A stretch of DNA of 64,000 nucleotides from Natrinema amylolyticum (GCF_020515625.1 NZ_JAIWPJ010000007.1:1-64000); one strand, 5' to 3'. Counted from the first letter of the stretch, positions 15,957 through 24,286 are shown. A program made the numbers and translations. The notes: generated by a model not told the origin, from the letters alone.

Positions 15957-16756
15957 GACCGACATTCGGACGCAAGTACATCGAGAACGAGTTCCAGCGA
16001 ATCGCGGAGGGGCTGTCTGACCCGCTTACGGTCTATCTGATCGGTGGTGGCGCGATGTCGCTGCGCGACCTCAAGGGAGCGACGAAGAATATTGACCTGG
16101 TCGTCGCCGACGGCGACGCGTACGGCCAGCTATGGGCTGTCCTGATGGATCTTAGGTATGCGGAGGTACAATCGCTGGACGCCGATTACCGGGCGCTGGG
16201 TGCGACCAGCTGCGTCGAGAACGACGATGGGTGCCGTCTCGACATCTTCAACCAGCAGGTCGCGAACAAGCTCGTGCTGACCGAGGGGATACGCGACCGG
16301 AGTGAGCCGTTCCTCGCGACCGACCGATTGACGGTTCGGTTGGTCAGTAACGAGGATATCTTCCTGTTCAAACTGATCGCGGGCCGTGACGACGACATCG
16401 AGGACATGAATATGCTCGTGCAGGCTGGCCTCGAATTCGACATCGTTTGAGATGAACTCGAAGCCCAGATCGATCGGCTCAGCGACGACCAGTTCGCCAC
16501 CTTCGCGAACGAAGCCCTGGTCGAGCTTGAGGAGCGATACGGGGTGACAACGCCGATTGAGGACCCCATCCAAGAGCTGACGAACCGATACTACCGCGGG
16601 CTCGAAGTCCTCCAGGCAGTCGACGAACCGATGACCGTCGACGAACTGTCCGCTGATCTTGGACTGGACATCGATGAGGTCCGAGAGAGGATCGCGTATC
16701 TTGCGAAATTCGACCGGGTACGCCAAGAAGGCGACACAGTCCGTCCGGTGGAGTAG
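15953..16756 (+). pseudogene. DUF6036-like nucleotidyltransferase with in-frame TGA
   Basis: The first 165 codons contain a nucleotidyltransferase core: YLIGGGAMSLRDLKGATKNIDLVVAD (GG...K.xTxDxD-like) and a later acidic strand DDGCRLDIFNQQ. A TGA at 16448-16450 follows FDIV, but the same frame continues with DELEAQIDRLSDDQFATFANEALVELEERYGV and a C-terminal HTH-like region to a TAG at 16754-16756. The full 267-codon frame matches the expected length, so one TGG-type codon probably became TGA. It may be inactive, or it may yield two polypeptides: 165 residues, plus a restart at the GTG near 16544. Confidence 0.75.
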
Positions 16757-16773
16757 TCCGGTATCCACCCTAC

Positions 16774-16968
16774 TTAGAGGGAAGGCGACCATCTCAGGTT
16801 TGCACCAGCTGGCCCAGCGACTGCTCTCGCACGCTCGAGTTCGCGAGCCTCTCGCTGGGCCTGCTGCTCGAGTGTACCTGCCCGTCGAGAGTGCTCGTCA
16901 CCTATTTCGTCGACGATGGCGTCATCGATCGTGAAGCGCTTGCCACGGTGATCAATCTGTTCGAGCAT
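16774..16968 (-). CDS. small accessory protein
   Basis: 64 residues, ATG at 16968 overlapping the upstream TGA (TGATG). The sequence is basic/acidic helical: KRFTIDDAIVDEIGDEHSRRAGTLEQQAQREARELERARAV. It is the last gene of a three-gene unit (25-, 51- and 64-residue products) that starts downstream of hairpin element M1. No family is recognised. Confidence 0.6.
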   Translation of the reverse strand: MLEQIDHRGKRFTIDDAIVDEIGDEHSRRAGTLEQQAQREARELERARAVAGPAGANLRWSPSL

Positions 16969-17123
16969 CAGTACGCGTCCTCTTGAGCAGCGTCTCGAGC
17001 GTCCGTCTGGAGGTGCTCGTATCGGACCTCACACTTGTCGGAACAGAACTGTCCGGTGTATCCTGCTTGATTACGGGGGAGTCTTGTACAGGTCGGCAGT
17101 CGACACTCGTTACGGTCGGTCAT
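16968..17123 (-). CDS. 51-residue zinc-finger protein
   Basis: ATG at 17123, TGA at 16968. It has four cysteines (CRLPTC near the start, then FCSDKC), typical of a MYM/treble-clef-like zinc finger of the FCSxxC type, followed by a charged tail ending DAAQEDAY. Its ATG overlaps the stop of the 25-codon ORF upstream, and its stop overlaps the next ATG, so three short genes are translationally coupled. Probably a nucleic-acid-binding accessory protein of a mobile element. Confidence 0.65.
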   Translation of the reverse strand: MTDRNECRLPTCTRLPRNQAGYTGQFCSDKCEVRYEHLQTDARDAAQEDAY

Positions 17124-17197
17124 CTGGCGATACCTCGATTCAGAAACCGAGTCGGTTCACTGTCTGGTGCTGCTGTTACTCCATCAGCTATATTCAT
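17120..17197 (-). CDS. 25-codon leader ORF
   Basis: ATG at 17197 lies 28 nt after hairpin element M1. The ORF ends in a TGA that overlaps the ATG of the zinc-finger gene (ATGA). The peptide (MNIADGVTAAPDSEPTRFLN...) has no motif. Its position at the same hairpin-to-start distance as the other four units, and its perfect coupling, argue that it is really translated. Confidence 0.45.
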   Translation of the reverse strand: MNIADGVTAAPDSEPTRFLNRGIAR

Positions 17198-17224
17198 GGA
17201 TTGCTGCGGTGGCTCCGTTCGAGT

Positions 17225-17250
17225 CCCCTCACCCCTTCTGGGGCGACAAA
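17225..17250 (-). promoter_or_regulatory. conserved hairpin leader element M1
   Basis: The minus strand reads GTTTGTCGCCCCAGAAGGGG then TGAGGGG. CCCC and GGGG form a stem around a loop containing GAAGGGGTGA. Four further copies (17867, 23402, 32105, 33148) share the consensus TTTwTCGCCCC-nGAAGGGG-TGAGGGG, always on the strand of, and 25-32 nt before, a start codon. Confidence 0.75.
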
Positions 17251-17281
17251 CTGTCTCGAGCAACGACTCGGTCGTCCACTG

Positions 17282-17842
17282 TCAGTGACTGAATGTTCCA
17301 TCCGGAGCGGGAACCAGCCCGGTACGGATTTCGAGATCGACACGCCGAAGATGCTTGCAGCCATCGTCTGGCTGGCGGTACTCGAAGTCCGGACAAGTGC
17401 ACGTCTCCCCCTCGATATCGACCTCGTAGGTATTTCCACTCACACTCACAACCTCATAGCGAGCGCCCAGAGTGGCGAAGCGGACGTCCATGCCCTCACT
17501 CAATGCACGGCGAGTCCGTGGGTCGTCGACCGAGTAGCCACCGTCCTCGAGTGGTGTTGATGGTACTGGTGTTTCGCACTGGTTTCTGAACTCGTCGCGA
17601 CGATTGCGTTCTTGGCCACAGTTTCGGCAGCGCCAGTAGCGTGTGCGGTACTCGTAGCCGTCGATGAGATCGATCTCGTATGGAGTCGGTTCCCTCCCTG
17701 GTAGCCACTCATCGATAGCGATGAGTTCGTGCCCGTTCAGTCGAGCGACATCACCAGAATACCGCTGCTCTCGGTCGGTGGTGTCGCCACGATCGTGGTG
17801 GTACTCCTGCTGCTCGCGATGAATCGATCGATCTGTACTCAT
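17282..17842 (-). CDS. SWIM zinc-finger protein
   Basis: 186 residues from ATG 17842; ATG 17860 adds six. A Cys pair WRCRNCGQERNRRDEFRNQC near residue 75 may form a first zinc site. The C-terminal part has a clear SWIM finger, CTCPDFEYRQPDDGCKHLRR (CxC...CxH), preceded by a beta hairpin with VVSVSGNTYEVDIEGE. SWIM domains bind DNA or proteins and are common in haloarchaeal mobile regions. The GTG at 17875 lies inside hairpin element M2 and is rejected as start. The unit is led by M2, 25 nt upstream. Confidence 0.85.
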   Translation of the reverse strand: MSTDRSIHREQQEYHHDRGDTTDREQRYSGDVARLNGHELIAIDEWLPGREPTPYEIDLIDGYEYRTRYWRCRNCGQERNRRDEFRNQCETPVPSTPLEDGGYSVDDPRTRRALSEGMDVRFATLGARYEVVSVSGNTYEVDIEGETCTCPDFEYRQPDDGCKHLRRVDLEIRTGLVPAPDGTFSH

Positions 17843-17866
17843 GGTACTCTCGAGGCACATGTCGTC

Positions 17867-17893
17867 GCGCCTCACCCGTCAGGCGCGAAAAAA
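17867..17893 (-). promoter_or_regulatory. conserved hairpin leader element M2
   Basis: The minus strand reads TTTTTTCGCGCCTGACGGG then TGAGGCGC. The stem GCGCC/GGCGC has changed on both sides relative to the CCCC/GGGG of the other copies, a compensatory change that supports a real stem. It lies 25 nt before the SWIM start at 17842. Confidence 0.75.
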
Positions 17894-18067
17894 CAACGTT
17901 CTGGCCCGTGAATTGGTTGTGAGGAGATAACTTTGAGTAAGATCGCAGTCTCCGTTTGTTCGAAGGAGTCCCTCGAGACTGGGTGGTTCCTCACGGCGTC
18001 AGCCCTGTCCCTCGCTGAGGCATACTCTTAAGCAAGTCAATAGCAAAGAGTAGAGTACGACGTTGCG

Positions 18068-18331
18068 ATGAACAATCTCTCTGATCCACGGCCACCGCTT
18101 CCAGAGTGGATCTTAGACGCCTACGATGTCCTTTGTACGCACAGTCTCAATTCGGCTACGCATGATGACGTGCAGTCAATCTCTCGAGAGCAAGCGCTCG
18201 AGGTTCTCTGCAGTCCTGATGAATTGGCTCTCGAACCCGAAGACGCGACCCATGCACTCTCCCGGTTGATCGAGCGCGGCTACTTCTACGAAGTTAGTGG
18301 CGAACTGCGGGTGACGATGCCGGAAGACTAA
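18068..18331 (+). CDS. small winged-helix-like protein, paralogue 2
   Basis: 87 residues, homologous end to end with the protein at 1433-1711 (DPRPPLPEWILDAY, then LEPEDATHALSRLIERGYFYEV and ELRVTMPED). About half the residues are identical, and the differences are mostly in the middle loop, so both copies look maintained. The gene stands alone. DNA binding is possible but not shown. Confidence 0.75.
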   Translation: MNNLSDPRPPLPEWILDAYDVLCTHSLNSATHDDVQSISREQALEVLCSPDELALEPEDATHALSRLIERGYFYEVSGELRVTMPED

Positions 18332-18421
18332 CTCCTGAATGGGGTTCAAGATCGCGTTGATCATGCCGATCCGAAATATGTTGTATCGGTAATCCCAACC
18401 ACACCGATGACTGGGTGTTCC

Positions 18422-18574
18422 TCAGAGGTCAGGTGACGCGACCCGACAGCCACACGGCGCTGCGATGTGTTCCATCGGACCGCGTGTGTATACCAGAAGC
18501 ACCGCCTTTCCACAGTACGGACACGACGGTAGCGACCGGTCTTCTTCCTCTCCCGACTGTGTCTTCTCGCTCAT
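18422..18574 (-). CDS. 50-residue zinc-finger protein
   Basis: ATG at 18574 to TGA at 18422. After an acidic start it reads LPSCPYCGKAVLLVYTRG and then APCGCRVAS, a CPYC...CGC zinc ribbon. Such micro-proteins are numerous in haloarchaea and are thought to be regulatory or structural. It stands alone and converges with the winged-helix paralogue. Confidence 0.6.
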   Translation of the reverse strand: MSEKTQSGEEEDRSLPSCPYCGKAVLLVYTRGPMEHIAAPCGCRVASPDL

Positions 18575-18642
18575 AGCCACCTCGAACGGTGACTGTCGAG
18601 ATTGACGACTACTCGAGTGCGATACGACTCTCGTGCGGGACG

Positions 18643-18770
18643 TTTATATCCCGTTAGAAGCAAGCGAAACATGGCTTTCGAGCCTCGCGGCTGGAAGCCA
18701 CGTCTCGGGTGCTAGTGACACCCGGGGCATTTCAACGCATACCCCCGCGGCTACGTGGAGCGCGGCTTCC
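18643..18770 (+). ncRNA. candidate structured small RNA with TATA promoter
   Basis: A TATA box TTTATATC (18643-18650) is followed by four strong hairpins: GGCT-TTCG-AGCC (18673-18684, a UUCG tetraloop), GGCT-GGA-AGCC (18689-18699), GGGTG/CACCC (18707-18723) and CCGCG/CGCGG (18745-18765). The overlapping reading frames have no convincing coding character; the only leaderless ATG gives a 14-residue peptide. The run of stable stems at the correct promoter distance suggests a non-coding RNA, but no known family is recognised. Confidence 0.35.
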
Positions 18771-18910
18771 ATATTGATTGTATGCATCTATTCACTTATA
18801 GCATTGGGATTAGTACTTGAGAGAAATAGTTCGGAGCCCACCTTGCTCGGTGACTCTTTGGCAGTATTCTGCCCGTCGTGCTATATGTGATTATGCGGCC
18901 AATGCTGGCG

Positions 18911-19102
18911 ATGCCTAAATCCGAATACAGAGATGATTTCCTCATCGCTGTCGCACTGACTGAGTTCAGCGTCCAGTATGTGCAGGCTGATCCTGAACTA
19001 GCTGAACATGCGTGGCAACTGGCTGCTGCTCGTCTCATCGATCGCGATAGCCGGCCTGCTATGGCTGTCGACGAACTTGAGATTGGAGCATCAAGGGAGT
19101 AA
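18911..19102 (+). CDS. hypothetical protein
   Basis: 63 residues from ATG 18911 (in-frame upstream ATGs at 18893 and 18902 and a start at 18878 are possible). The sequence YRDDFLIAVALTEFSVQYVQADPELAEHAWQLAAARLIDRDS looks like two amphipathic helices with good haloarchaeal bias. No domain is recognised. Confidence 0.5.
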   Translation: MPKSEYRDDFLIAVALTEFSVQYVQADPELAEHAWQLAAARLIDRDSRPAMAVDELEIGASRE

Positions 19103-19400
19103 CTGATCTGATTAGAGAACCTTATCTTAGCTATCAGAATTAATGAGAGCTGATGCTAAGTACAGGAGAAGGCGTTACCGAAGCCGTGATTCACCTCTCC
19201 GGAAGCTGCCAGAAACTGCGTGCTGATTACAGAGGATAGGTTCAGTACGCCAACCCGGGGAAAAGCGAAGAGAAATCACTAGGTCAATCCGGCGGAATAG
19301 AGCGCGGTTGTCAGGCGTACGTCTCAGAAGACGATCGGATTCCGAATTTTGAATCCTCGTTCGGCTCTGAGCGTCGCAGTTCCGGGGTGTCCTGAGAGTC
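19103..19400. other. intergenic region
   Basis: About 300 bp between convergent genes; no coding frame or strong repeat is visible. Confidence 0.4.
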
Positions 19401-20810
19401 TCACCCTTCTCGGTCAGCCCTTGGGTCAAGATTTTGGTTCACCCGAAACAGGTTGTCTGGATCGTACTTTCTCTTGAGTTTGATCAGTCGTTCGTAATGG
19501 TCGCCGTAGGCGGACTTGGCACGTTCTTGTTCGTCCCAGCTGAGGTAATTGACGTATACGTCGTCGGTCGCGAACCGTGCCGTCGCATTGAAGAACTCGC
19601 GAGCCCATTCGATCATCTCCTCATCGGCAGCGGGGTCGGTCCACTTTGGGGCGACCGTGAACGACACTGTTGCGTTCCTGTGCGGGAAGGCGGTCGCGTC
19701 GGAGTCGCGACGAGCGATAGCCCCGCCCATCCACTCGAAGAATACGGTGGTGAACGGCGTTGGGAGCGGATCAACGTGCTTGACGATGGTATCGATCGCC
19801 TCGTCGGTGAGTTCGTCAAAGAAGTGCGATTTCCAGTAGTTCCGGTGGCCCTCCTGGTACAGTTCGTCGGAACTCTGCTGATGCTGGACGTAGGGCGTCG
19901 GTCCGACCATGTCAGCGACGGGCTCGCCGAAGTCGCGCAACGGCTGGATAACTTCACGTCCCTCGTCAATGTCCCCGGAGTACAACACGACTGCCCCGAC
20001 CAAGGTCTCCCCGTGGAGTTGTTCGGGCATGCCCATCGCCGGGTTCCCCTGGATGAACGCCGCATATGCCTGCATATCGTCGGGCGCGTTGTGCATGAAA
20101 TCACGGTACCGGCGAAGGAAAGCCGGAGCTGCCTCATACGGGTGGATAATTCGTCCGGCGAGCACCTCGGGGCCGACCTCGTGGAGGTCGAACTCGAACG
20201 ACGTGGTGATGCCGAAGTTCCCCAGCCCACCACGCATCCCCCAGAACAGGTCCGCGTTTGCCTCCGGACTCGCCTGTACCAGTTCGCCGTCAGCCGTCAC
20301 GACGTCCATCGAACTGAGGTTATCGTGCGCGAGGCCGTACGTCCGGGAGAGATACCCCAGTCCCCCGCCGAGCGTCACCCCGGCGACACCGGTCGAGGAG
20401 ACGATACCGCCGGTCGTCGCTAGACCAAACGCCTGCGCCTCGTGGTCGAAGTCAGCCCACGTCGCCCCTCCACCGACTCGGGCGGTCCGTGCATCTGGAT
20501 CGACACGAACGCTGTCCATCGGCGAGAGGTCGATCATCAGCCCACCATCACAGACCGCCTTTCCTGCGACGTTGTGGCCGCCGCCGTGGACGGCCAACTC
20601 CAGGTCGAGGTCGCGAGCGAAATTGACGGCGGCGATCACGTCGCTGGCGCCTGTACAACAGGCGATGAGTGCCGGTTCCTTGTCGATCATCGCGTTCCAC
20701 ACGGAGCGGGCTTCGTCATATCCCTCATCGTCGGGCTGGAGTACTTCCCCGTGTAACTGCTCGCGAAACGTCTGGACTGTCGTGCTCTCGAGTGGCTCTG
20801 TTGTTGTCAT
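19401..20810 (-). CDS. FAD-linked oxidase, berberine-bridge type
   Basis: 469 residues from ATG 20810. The FAD_binding_4 domain comes first (residues ~35-205): AVNFARDLDLELAVHGGGHNVAGKAVCDGG carries the His expected to bind FAD covalently, and TTGGIVSSTGVAGVTLGGGLGYLSRTYG lines the flavin. The C-terminus has the BBE signature YVNYLSWDEQE...YGDHYERLIKLKRKYDPDNLFRVNQN. It oxidises an alcohol, sugar or similar small molecule with O2; the substrate is unknown. The extension to 20966 runs over the divergent regulator's promoter and is rejected. A decayed second copy lies at 6626-7032. The divergent regulator at 20959 probably controls it. Confidence 0.9.
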   Translation of the reverse strand: MTTTEPLESTTVQTFREQLHGEVLQPDDEGYDEARSVWNAMIDKEPALIACCTGASDVIAAVNFARDLDLELAVHGGGHNVAGKAVCDGGLMIDLSPMDSVRVDPDARTARVGGGATWADFDHEAQAFGLATTGGIVSSTGVAGVTLGGGLGYLSRTYGLAHDNLSSMDVVTADGELVQASPEANADLFWGMRGGLGNFGITTSFEFDLHEVGPEVLAGRIIHPYEAAPAFLRRYRDFMHNAPDDMQAYAAFIQGNPAMGMPEQLHGETLVGAVVLYSGDIDEGREVIQPLRDFGEPVADMVGPTPYVQHQQSSDELYQEGHRNYWKSHFFDELTDEAIDTIVKHVDPLPTPFTTVFFEWMGGAIARRDSDATAFPHRNATVSFTVAPKWTDPAADEEMIEWAREFFNATARFATDDVYVNYLSWDEQERAKSAYGDHYERLIKLKRKYDPDNLFRVNQNLDPRADREG

Positions 20811-20958
20811 GGATATCTTTCGTCGGTCGTCAGTTCGGTCAGTTCTCTCGGGGCCCGTATCGAGCCGGTTTGTCGAGAGCCCCACTAACACCTCGGGAGC
20901 GAGTGACATCCCCTTACCCTGTGAGAGTGTGCTCACAGCGTAGGACACGGCCCATAGC

Positions 20959-21840
20959 ATGAACATTGATACCTATGCACACGAACTCCCAAACATGCTT
21001 GAACGGGGTGAGAAACCTTCGGAAGACAGCCTCGCCGACATCGCATATCTCGCGCGATCAGCGAATCGAGTGATAATCCTCAATACGCTCGTGTCAGGGT
21101 CGTACACGTCGCGAGACCTAGAACAAGCAACGGGAGTCTCCCGATCGACGCTCGAACGAATCGTCTCAGAGTTGGAAAGGCGTGACTGGATTGAGCGAAC
21201 TACACAGGGAGAGTACACGGCCACGACCGCTGGTGAGTTTGCTATGTCCGAATTCGCGCCGCTTGCCGACTCGATGACGGCCCTGCGAGCCCTCGGAGAC
21301 GCTGTAGAGTGGCTCCCGAGGGAGGAGTTATCGATCGGACTCCACCATTTCAGCGATGCGATCATCCGGGTACCCAACTCGAACAGTGCAACTGCACCAG
21401 CCGCGTACATGGCCAAACTGCTCCGCGAGGCCACGGAGTTCGCCTGTCTCGTACGAATCGCTCCGCCACTCGGATTCGAGATTGCTATGCGCGACCGCGC
21501 CGCTACCGGGAAGTTGACCACTGAACATGTCGTCACGGAGGACGAACTGGCCTACATCGCCGAGCAACCGGACCGCGTTCGCCGGTGGCGGGAGTACCTC
21601 AACACGGGTGTCGACGTGTTCTGTTACGCCGGGGATGTCCCATGCAACCTGTTCGTCATCGACGAAACAGTGCTGGTCGTGGATCGGGAACCCAATGTCT
21701 GCGCGTTCATCGAGAGCGAGAACGAGACGGTTCGCGTGTGGGCCAGCGACATGATCGGAACGTACCGCGCAGAAGCCGACCGGCTACGGCCCGATACATT
21801 CAGAGAGATATGTGCAGCCGGGCTGGAGCGGAATTCATAG
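20959..21840 (+). CDS. FilR1-type winged-helix transcriptional regulator
   Basis: 293 residues. The N-terminal winged helix (residues 28-80: LARSANRVIILNTLVSGSYTSRDLEQATGVSRSTLERIVSELERRDWIE) and the C-terminal sensor-like domain (AYIAEQPDRVRRWREYLNTGVDVFCYAGDVPCNLFVIDETVLVV) match the haloarchaeal HVO_A0261/FilR1 (methanogenesis regulatory protein-like middle domain) family. It is divergent from the FAD oxidase with about 150 bp between starts, so control of that oxidase is likely. The ligand is unknown. Confidence 0.85.
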   Translation: MNIDTYAHELPNMLERGEKPSEDSLADIAYLARSANRVIILNTLVSGSYTSRDLEQATGVSRSTLERIVSELERRDWIERTTQGEYTATTAGEFAMSEFAPLADSMTALRALGDAVEWLPREELSIGLHHFSDAIIRVPNSNSATAPAAYMAKLLREATEFACLVRIAPPLGFEIAMRDRAATGKLTTEHVVTEDELAYIAEQPDRVRRWREYLNTGVDVFCYAGDVPCNLFVIDETVLVVDREPNVCAFIESENETVRVWASDMIGTYRAEADRLRPDTFREICAAGLERNS

Positions 21841-22069
21841 TGTCGACGCGTCTCTCGATAGTTACCTCCCTGTACTTACCGCAAGTCGTGGCACAAACTC
21901 ACTGGGAGTCACGGGCTTGGCTGGAAGCTCGAGTTCTGCGTTCATCGTTTTGTAGACGTTCCTCACTCACCGATCAAACCCGCCGGGTTTGCGGGGGATC
22001 TCCGGCGCACCTGAATCAAGGTCACTGAGTAGTCGTCCTGGAGGGATATATGGGTTGTTTGAGACAGAC

Positions 22070-22579
22070 TCATTCACATCGCTCACTGGAGCAGACGCAT
22101 TCATGCCGTAGTGTTGCGGCATTCAGAATATACCGGTGAACTGCTTCGGCAAGTGCCAGCATTGCATCGGCTTGTTCGGCACTGGCAACCGTCTCGCGAT
22201 AGTACACCTCGGCTCGGTTTTGCTTCCAGAGTTGGGTAAGGCGGTCAGCGAACTCTTGGCTGAACAAATTCACCTTCGCACCTTGCTGGTACACCTCTGT
22301 GTGTTCGTAGCGTAAGTCCTCCCCAGATGCGTGTCCACGATGCAGCAGATAGAACTGAATACTGCGCTCGGCGGCCACAAACGATGCCTCGATCACTACC
22401 GTATAGTATCCGTTCTGCTCGCGGAGTGTTCGTGCTGCTTCAAGGAGCCGACAGGCCTTCCGTAGCTGAACGAGAGCGGTGTTAGAGACATCCAGATCGG
22501 ATTCACCAGTTTGTGCACGGGTCCGCTGAAAGGCTACCTCAGCGTCGGTGAGTGCTTCGTCGACGTAGCTATCGTCCAT
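22070..22579 (-). CDS. HEPN-domain protein, putative toxin
   Basis: 169 residues, all-helical. RKACRLLEAARTLREQNGYYTVVIEASFVAAERSIQFYLLHRGH is the helix pair of a HEPN domain, and QNRAEVYYRETVASAEQADAMLALAEAVHRYI near the end carries the R...Y pattern of HEPN partners of MNT proteins. In HEPN-MNT modules the HEPN protein is an RNase toxin and the MNT protein silences it by adding AMP to its Tyr; this is family knowledge. The start overlaps the MNT stop by 11 bp. Confidence 0.8.
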   Translation of the reverse strand: MDDSYVDEALTDAEVAFQRTRAQTGESDLDVSNTALVQLRKACRLLEAARTLREQNGYYTVVIEASFVAAERSIQFYLLHRGHASGEDLRYEHTEVYQQGAKVNLFSQEFADRLTQLWKQNRAEVYYRETVASAEQADAMLALAEAVHRYILNAATLRHECVCSSERCE

Positions 22580-23246
22580 TCGTCAGTACCTCCTCTTTGA
22601 GTTGGGTGAGAGAGTCGGATCCTTCAAGCGTCAGTCCGGTGGCGAAGATTTCGCGCAGTCGATTCCCGTATCGGCGCGCACTTTCAACGGATTCGACGAG
22701 GACGTGGAATTTGTAGCGGTCACCATCGAAGGCTTCCTCGTTCAACTCCGACGTCAGTTCGTCGGCGGTTTGCTGGGCTGTCGCCTGCGTACCGTCGACG
22801 AGGACGAAACAATCGATATCGCTTCGGCGATCAGCATCCCCTTGAGCAACACTGCCGAAGAGGACGATCCCATGGATATCGTCAACGTTGTTAGTCAGTC
22901 TCGAGACAAGTTCTCGAACTGGGGCGTGAAACTCCGTTTGCGGGATCTGGATAATCGGATCGTCAGGCTTGCTAAGTCGGGCACGATTAATCTGAACGAG
23001 CTTCTTCCGTCCACTATGCTCGATCTCGACGAAGCCAACCGCCTCGAGGTCGTCAACGGCTGCTGAAATGCTTCGATGCGGATTATCCGTTGCTCGGCTC
23101 AAATCCCGAATCCCGAACGCTGTATGGGGATTGTCGACAAGCAATGTAAGAATCTCCCCAGTACAGGCGTGACTGAAGAGGTCCGTAGAAGGGACAGGAA
23201 CTTCCAGCTCGAGTGAGGCGCCTCTTTGGATACTTTTTCTGCCCAT
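22569..23246 (-). CDS. MNT nucleotidyltransferase with winged helix, putative antitoxin
   Basis: 225 residues from ATG 23246. The N-terminal winged helix (residues 25-85: HACTGEILTLLVDNPHTAFGIRDLSRATDNPHRSISAAVDDLEAVGFVEI) is followed by the minimal nucleotidyltransferase core IVLFGSVAQGDADRRSDIDCFVLVD, with GS and DxD catalytic residues intact. It is translated just before the HEPN gene and overlaps it, so the pair is a type VII-like toxin-antitoxin unit. The HTH suggests it also represses its promoter. The long extension to 23453 lacks coding bias. Hairpin element M3 lies upstream. Confidence 0.85.
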   Translation of the reverse strand: MGRKSIQRGASLELEVPVPSTDLFSHACTGEILTLLVDNPHTAFGIRDLSRATDNPHRSISAAVDDLEAVGFVEIEHSGRKKLVQINRARLSKPDDPIIQIPQTEFHAPVRELVSRLTNNVDDIHGIVLFGSVAQGDADRRSDIDCFVLVDGTQATAQQTADELTSELNEEAFDGDRYKFHVLVESVESARRYGNRLREIFATGLTLEGSDSLTQLKEEVLTNGR

Positions 23247-23401
23247 GGATAGATATCCTCTCCGATTCATAAATAGGTGCTGGAAAGGGGGTATTCCCCA
23301 ATGATGCTGATACGTCCGGTTCGGCTGGTACTTGATCGATACGCCAGTGTTGCTGGTACAGTTGCAGAGAAGGCATACGTTGTTCCGGGGTAATTCGAAA
23401 A
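23247..23401 (-). pseudogene. possible truncated gene between M3 and the MNT gene
   Basis: An ATG at 23376 lies 26 nt after hairpin element M3, the usual distance for this element, but its frame (MPSLQLYQQHWRIDQVPAEP...) soon runs out of coding character and into the MNT gene in another frame. A second frame carries a zinc-finger-like CLLCNC. I read this as the remains of a gene that once followed M3. Confidence 0.3.
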
Positions 23402-23431
23402 CCCCCTCGCCCCTCCGGGAGTGAAAAACAC
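23402..23431 (-). promoter_or_regulatory. conserved hairpin leader element M3
   Basis: The minus strand reads GTTTTTCACTCCCGGAGGGG then CGAGGGGG. It matches the consensus in the T-run, the CCC/GGG stem and the GGAGGGGcGAGGGG part. It precedes ATG 23376 by 26 nt and the MNT start by 156 nt. Confidence 0.65.
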
Positions 23432-23600
23432 TACGCGGCGAGTTTGACATCACTCGTTAGGGGAAACAGTATCTCGCTGGCGAACTCGATGTTTGGGATC
23501 TTACAGCTGACTGAACCCAGCTGGCTACGACCCTAGATCGAAAACCAGCTAGTCGCCAATCCTGAACAACTTCACAGACGGCTGCCTGGAAGAAGGCCCC

Positions 23601-24286
23601 TCACTCATCTTCGAGCGCTGCGTAAATCTCCGCGTGGCGGCGTCCGTCAAGCTTCCCCATCTCGAGGGCAATTTCGTGACGTTCGGCGTCGCTCTCGGCC
23701 GTCTGGTACTGATCGTACAGCTTGCGAACCTCGTCGTCGCCTTCCCATGCAGCCAGATAGAACGCTGACCCGCTCGTATCGAGCCCGAAGTACCGCCCAA
23801 CAATGTAGCCGACCGCTTCGATCTCGAGTTCGCGTTTCGAGCGTTCAGTCTCGTCGTCGACGATCACCATGCAAGCGTGCGTGGGCGTATTCGTGGACGA
23901 GCGTCACAGCGAGAGCAGCGTCGTTCTCTCGGTTTCGAACCTCGATTAGTGGTCGCTCTACAGGTGATCGATACTGACAGACACCCTCAGCATCGCCATG
24001 AGGCCACTCTGGTTGAGAGACGACGTCTACATCCACGTCAAGTGCTGAGGCTGCCTCGAGGAGCGCTGGCAGTAGTTCGCTGGCATCTCCACTCGCTTCA
24101 GTCTCGAGTTCGGGGAGTGGCTCTCCCTCAGTTTGAGAAATATCGAATACTGGCGCTGGTCAGAAGCCCACGAGTCCTTTCGACCACTCGTCGGGTGCTG
24201 TCTCGTCGTATTCACAGTCACTTTGGTCGTGGTACGACGGTGAGTTCTCACACTCGGGGCACTGCTTTGCGATGATCGGTGCCCAT
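23601..24286 (-). pseudogene. ArdC-like gene, 5'-truncated, nonsense and frameshift
   Basis: This segment is a near-identical duplicate of 31200-31775 inside the intact ArdC-like gene. The first 150 or so codons are missing; similarity stops near 24286. GGC TTC TGA replaces the Arg of GFRPAPIFDI. One extra base in the run CGACGATCACC shifts the frame after the zinc motif HEYAHARLHGD. The C-terminus (DDEVRKLYDQYQTAESDAERHEIALEMGKL) differs from that of the intact copy. No active product is expected. Confidence 0.85.

Noticed and set aside
16448-16450. Programmed TGA readthrough in the nucleotidyltransferase
   Set aside because: No stimulatory structure or second example is visible; a simple nonsense mutation or error is more economical.
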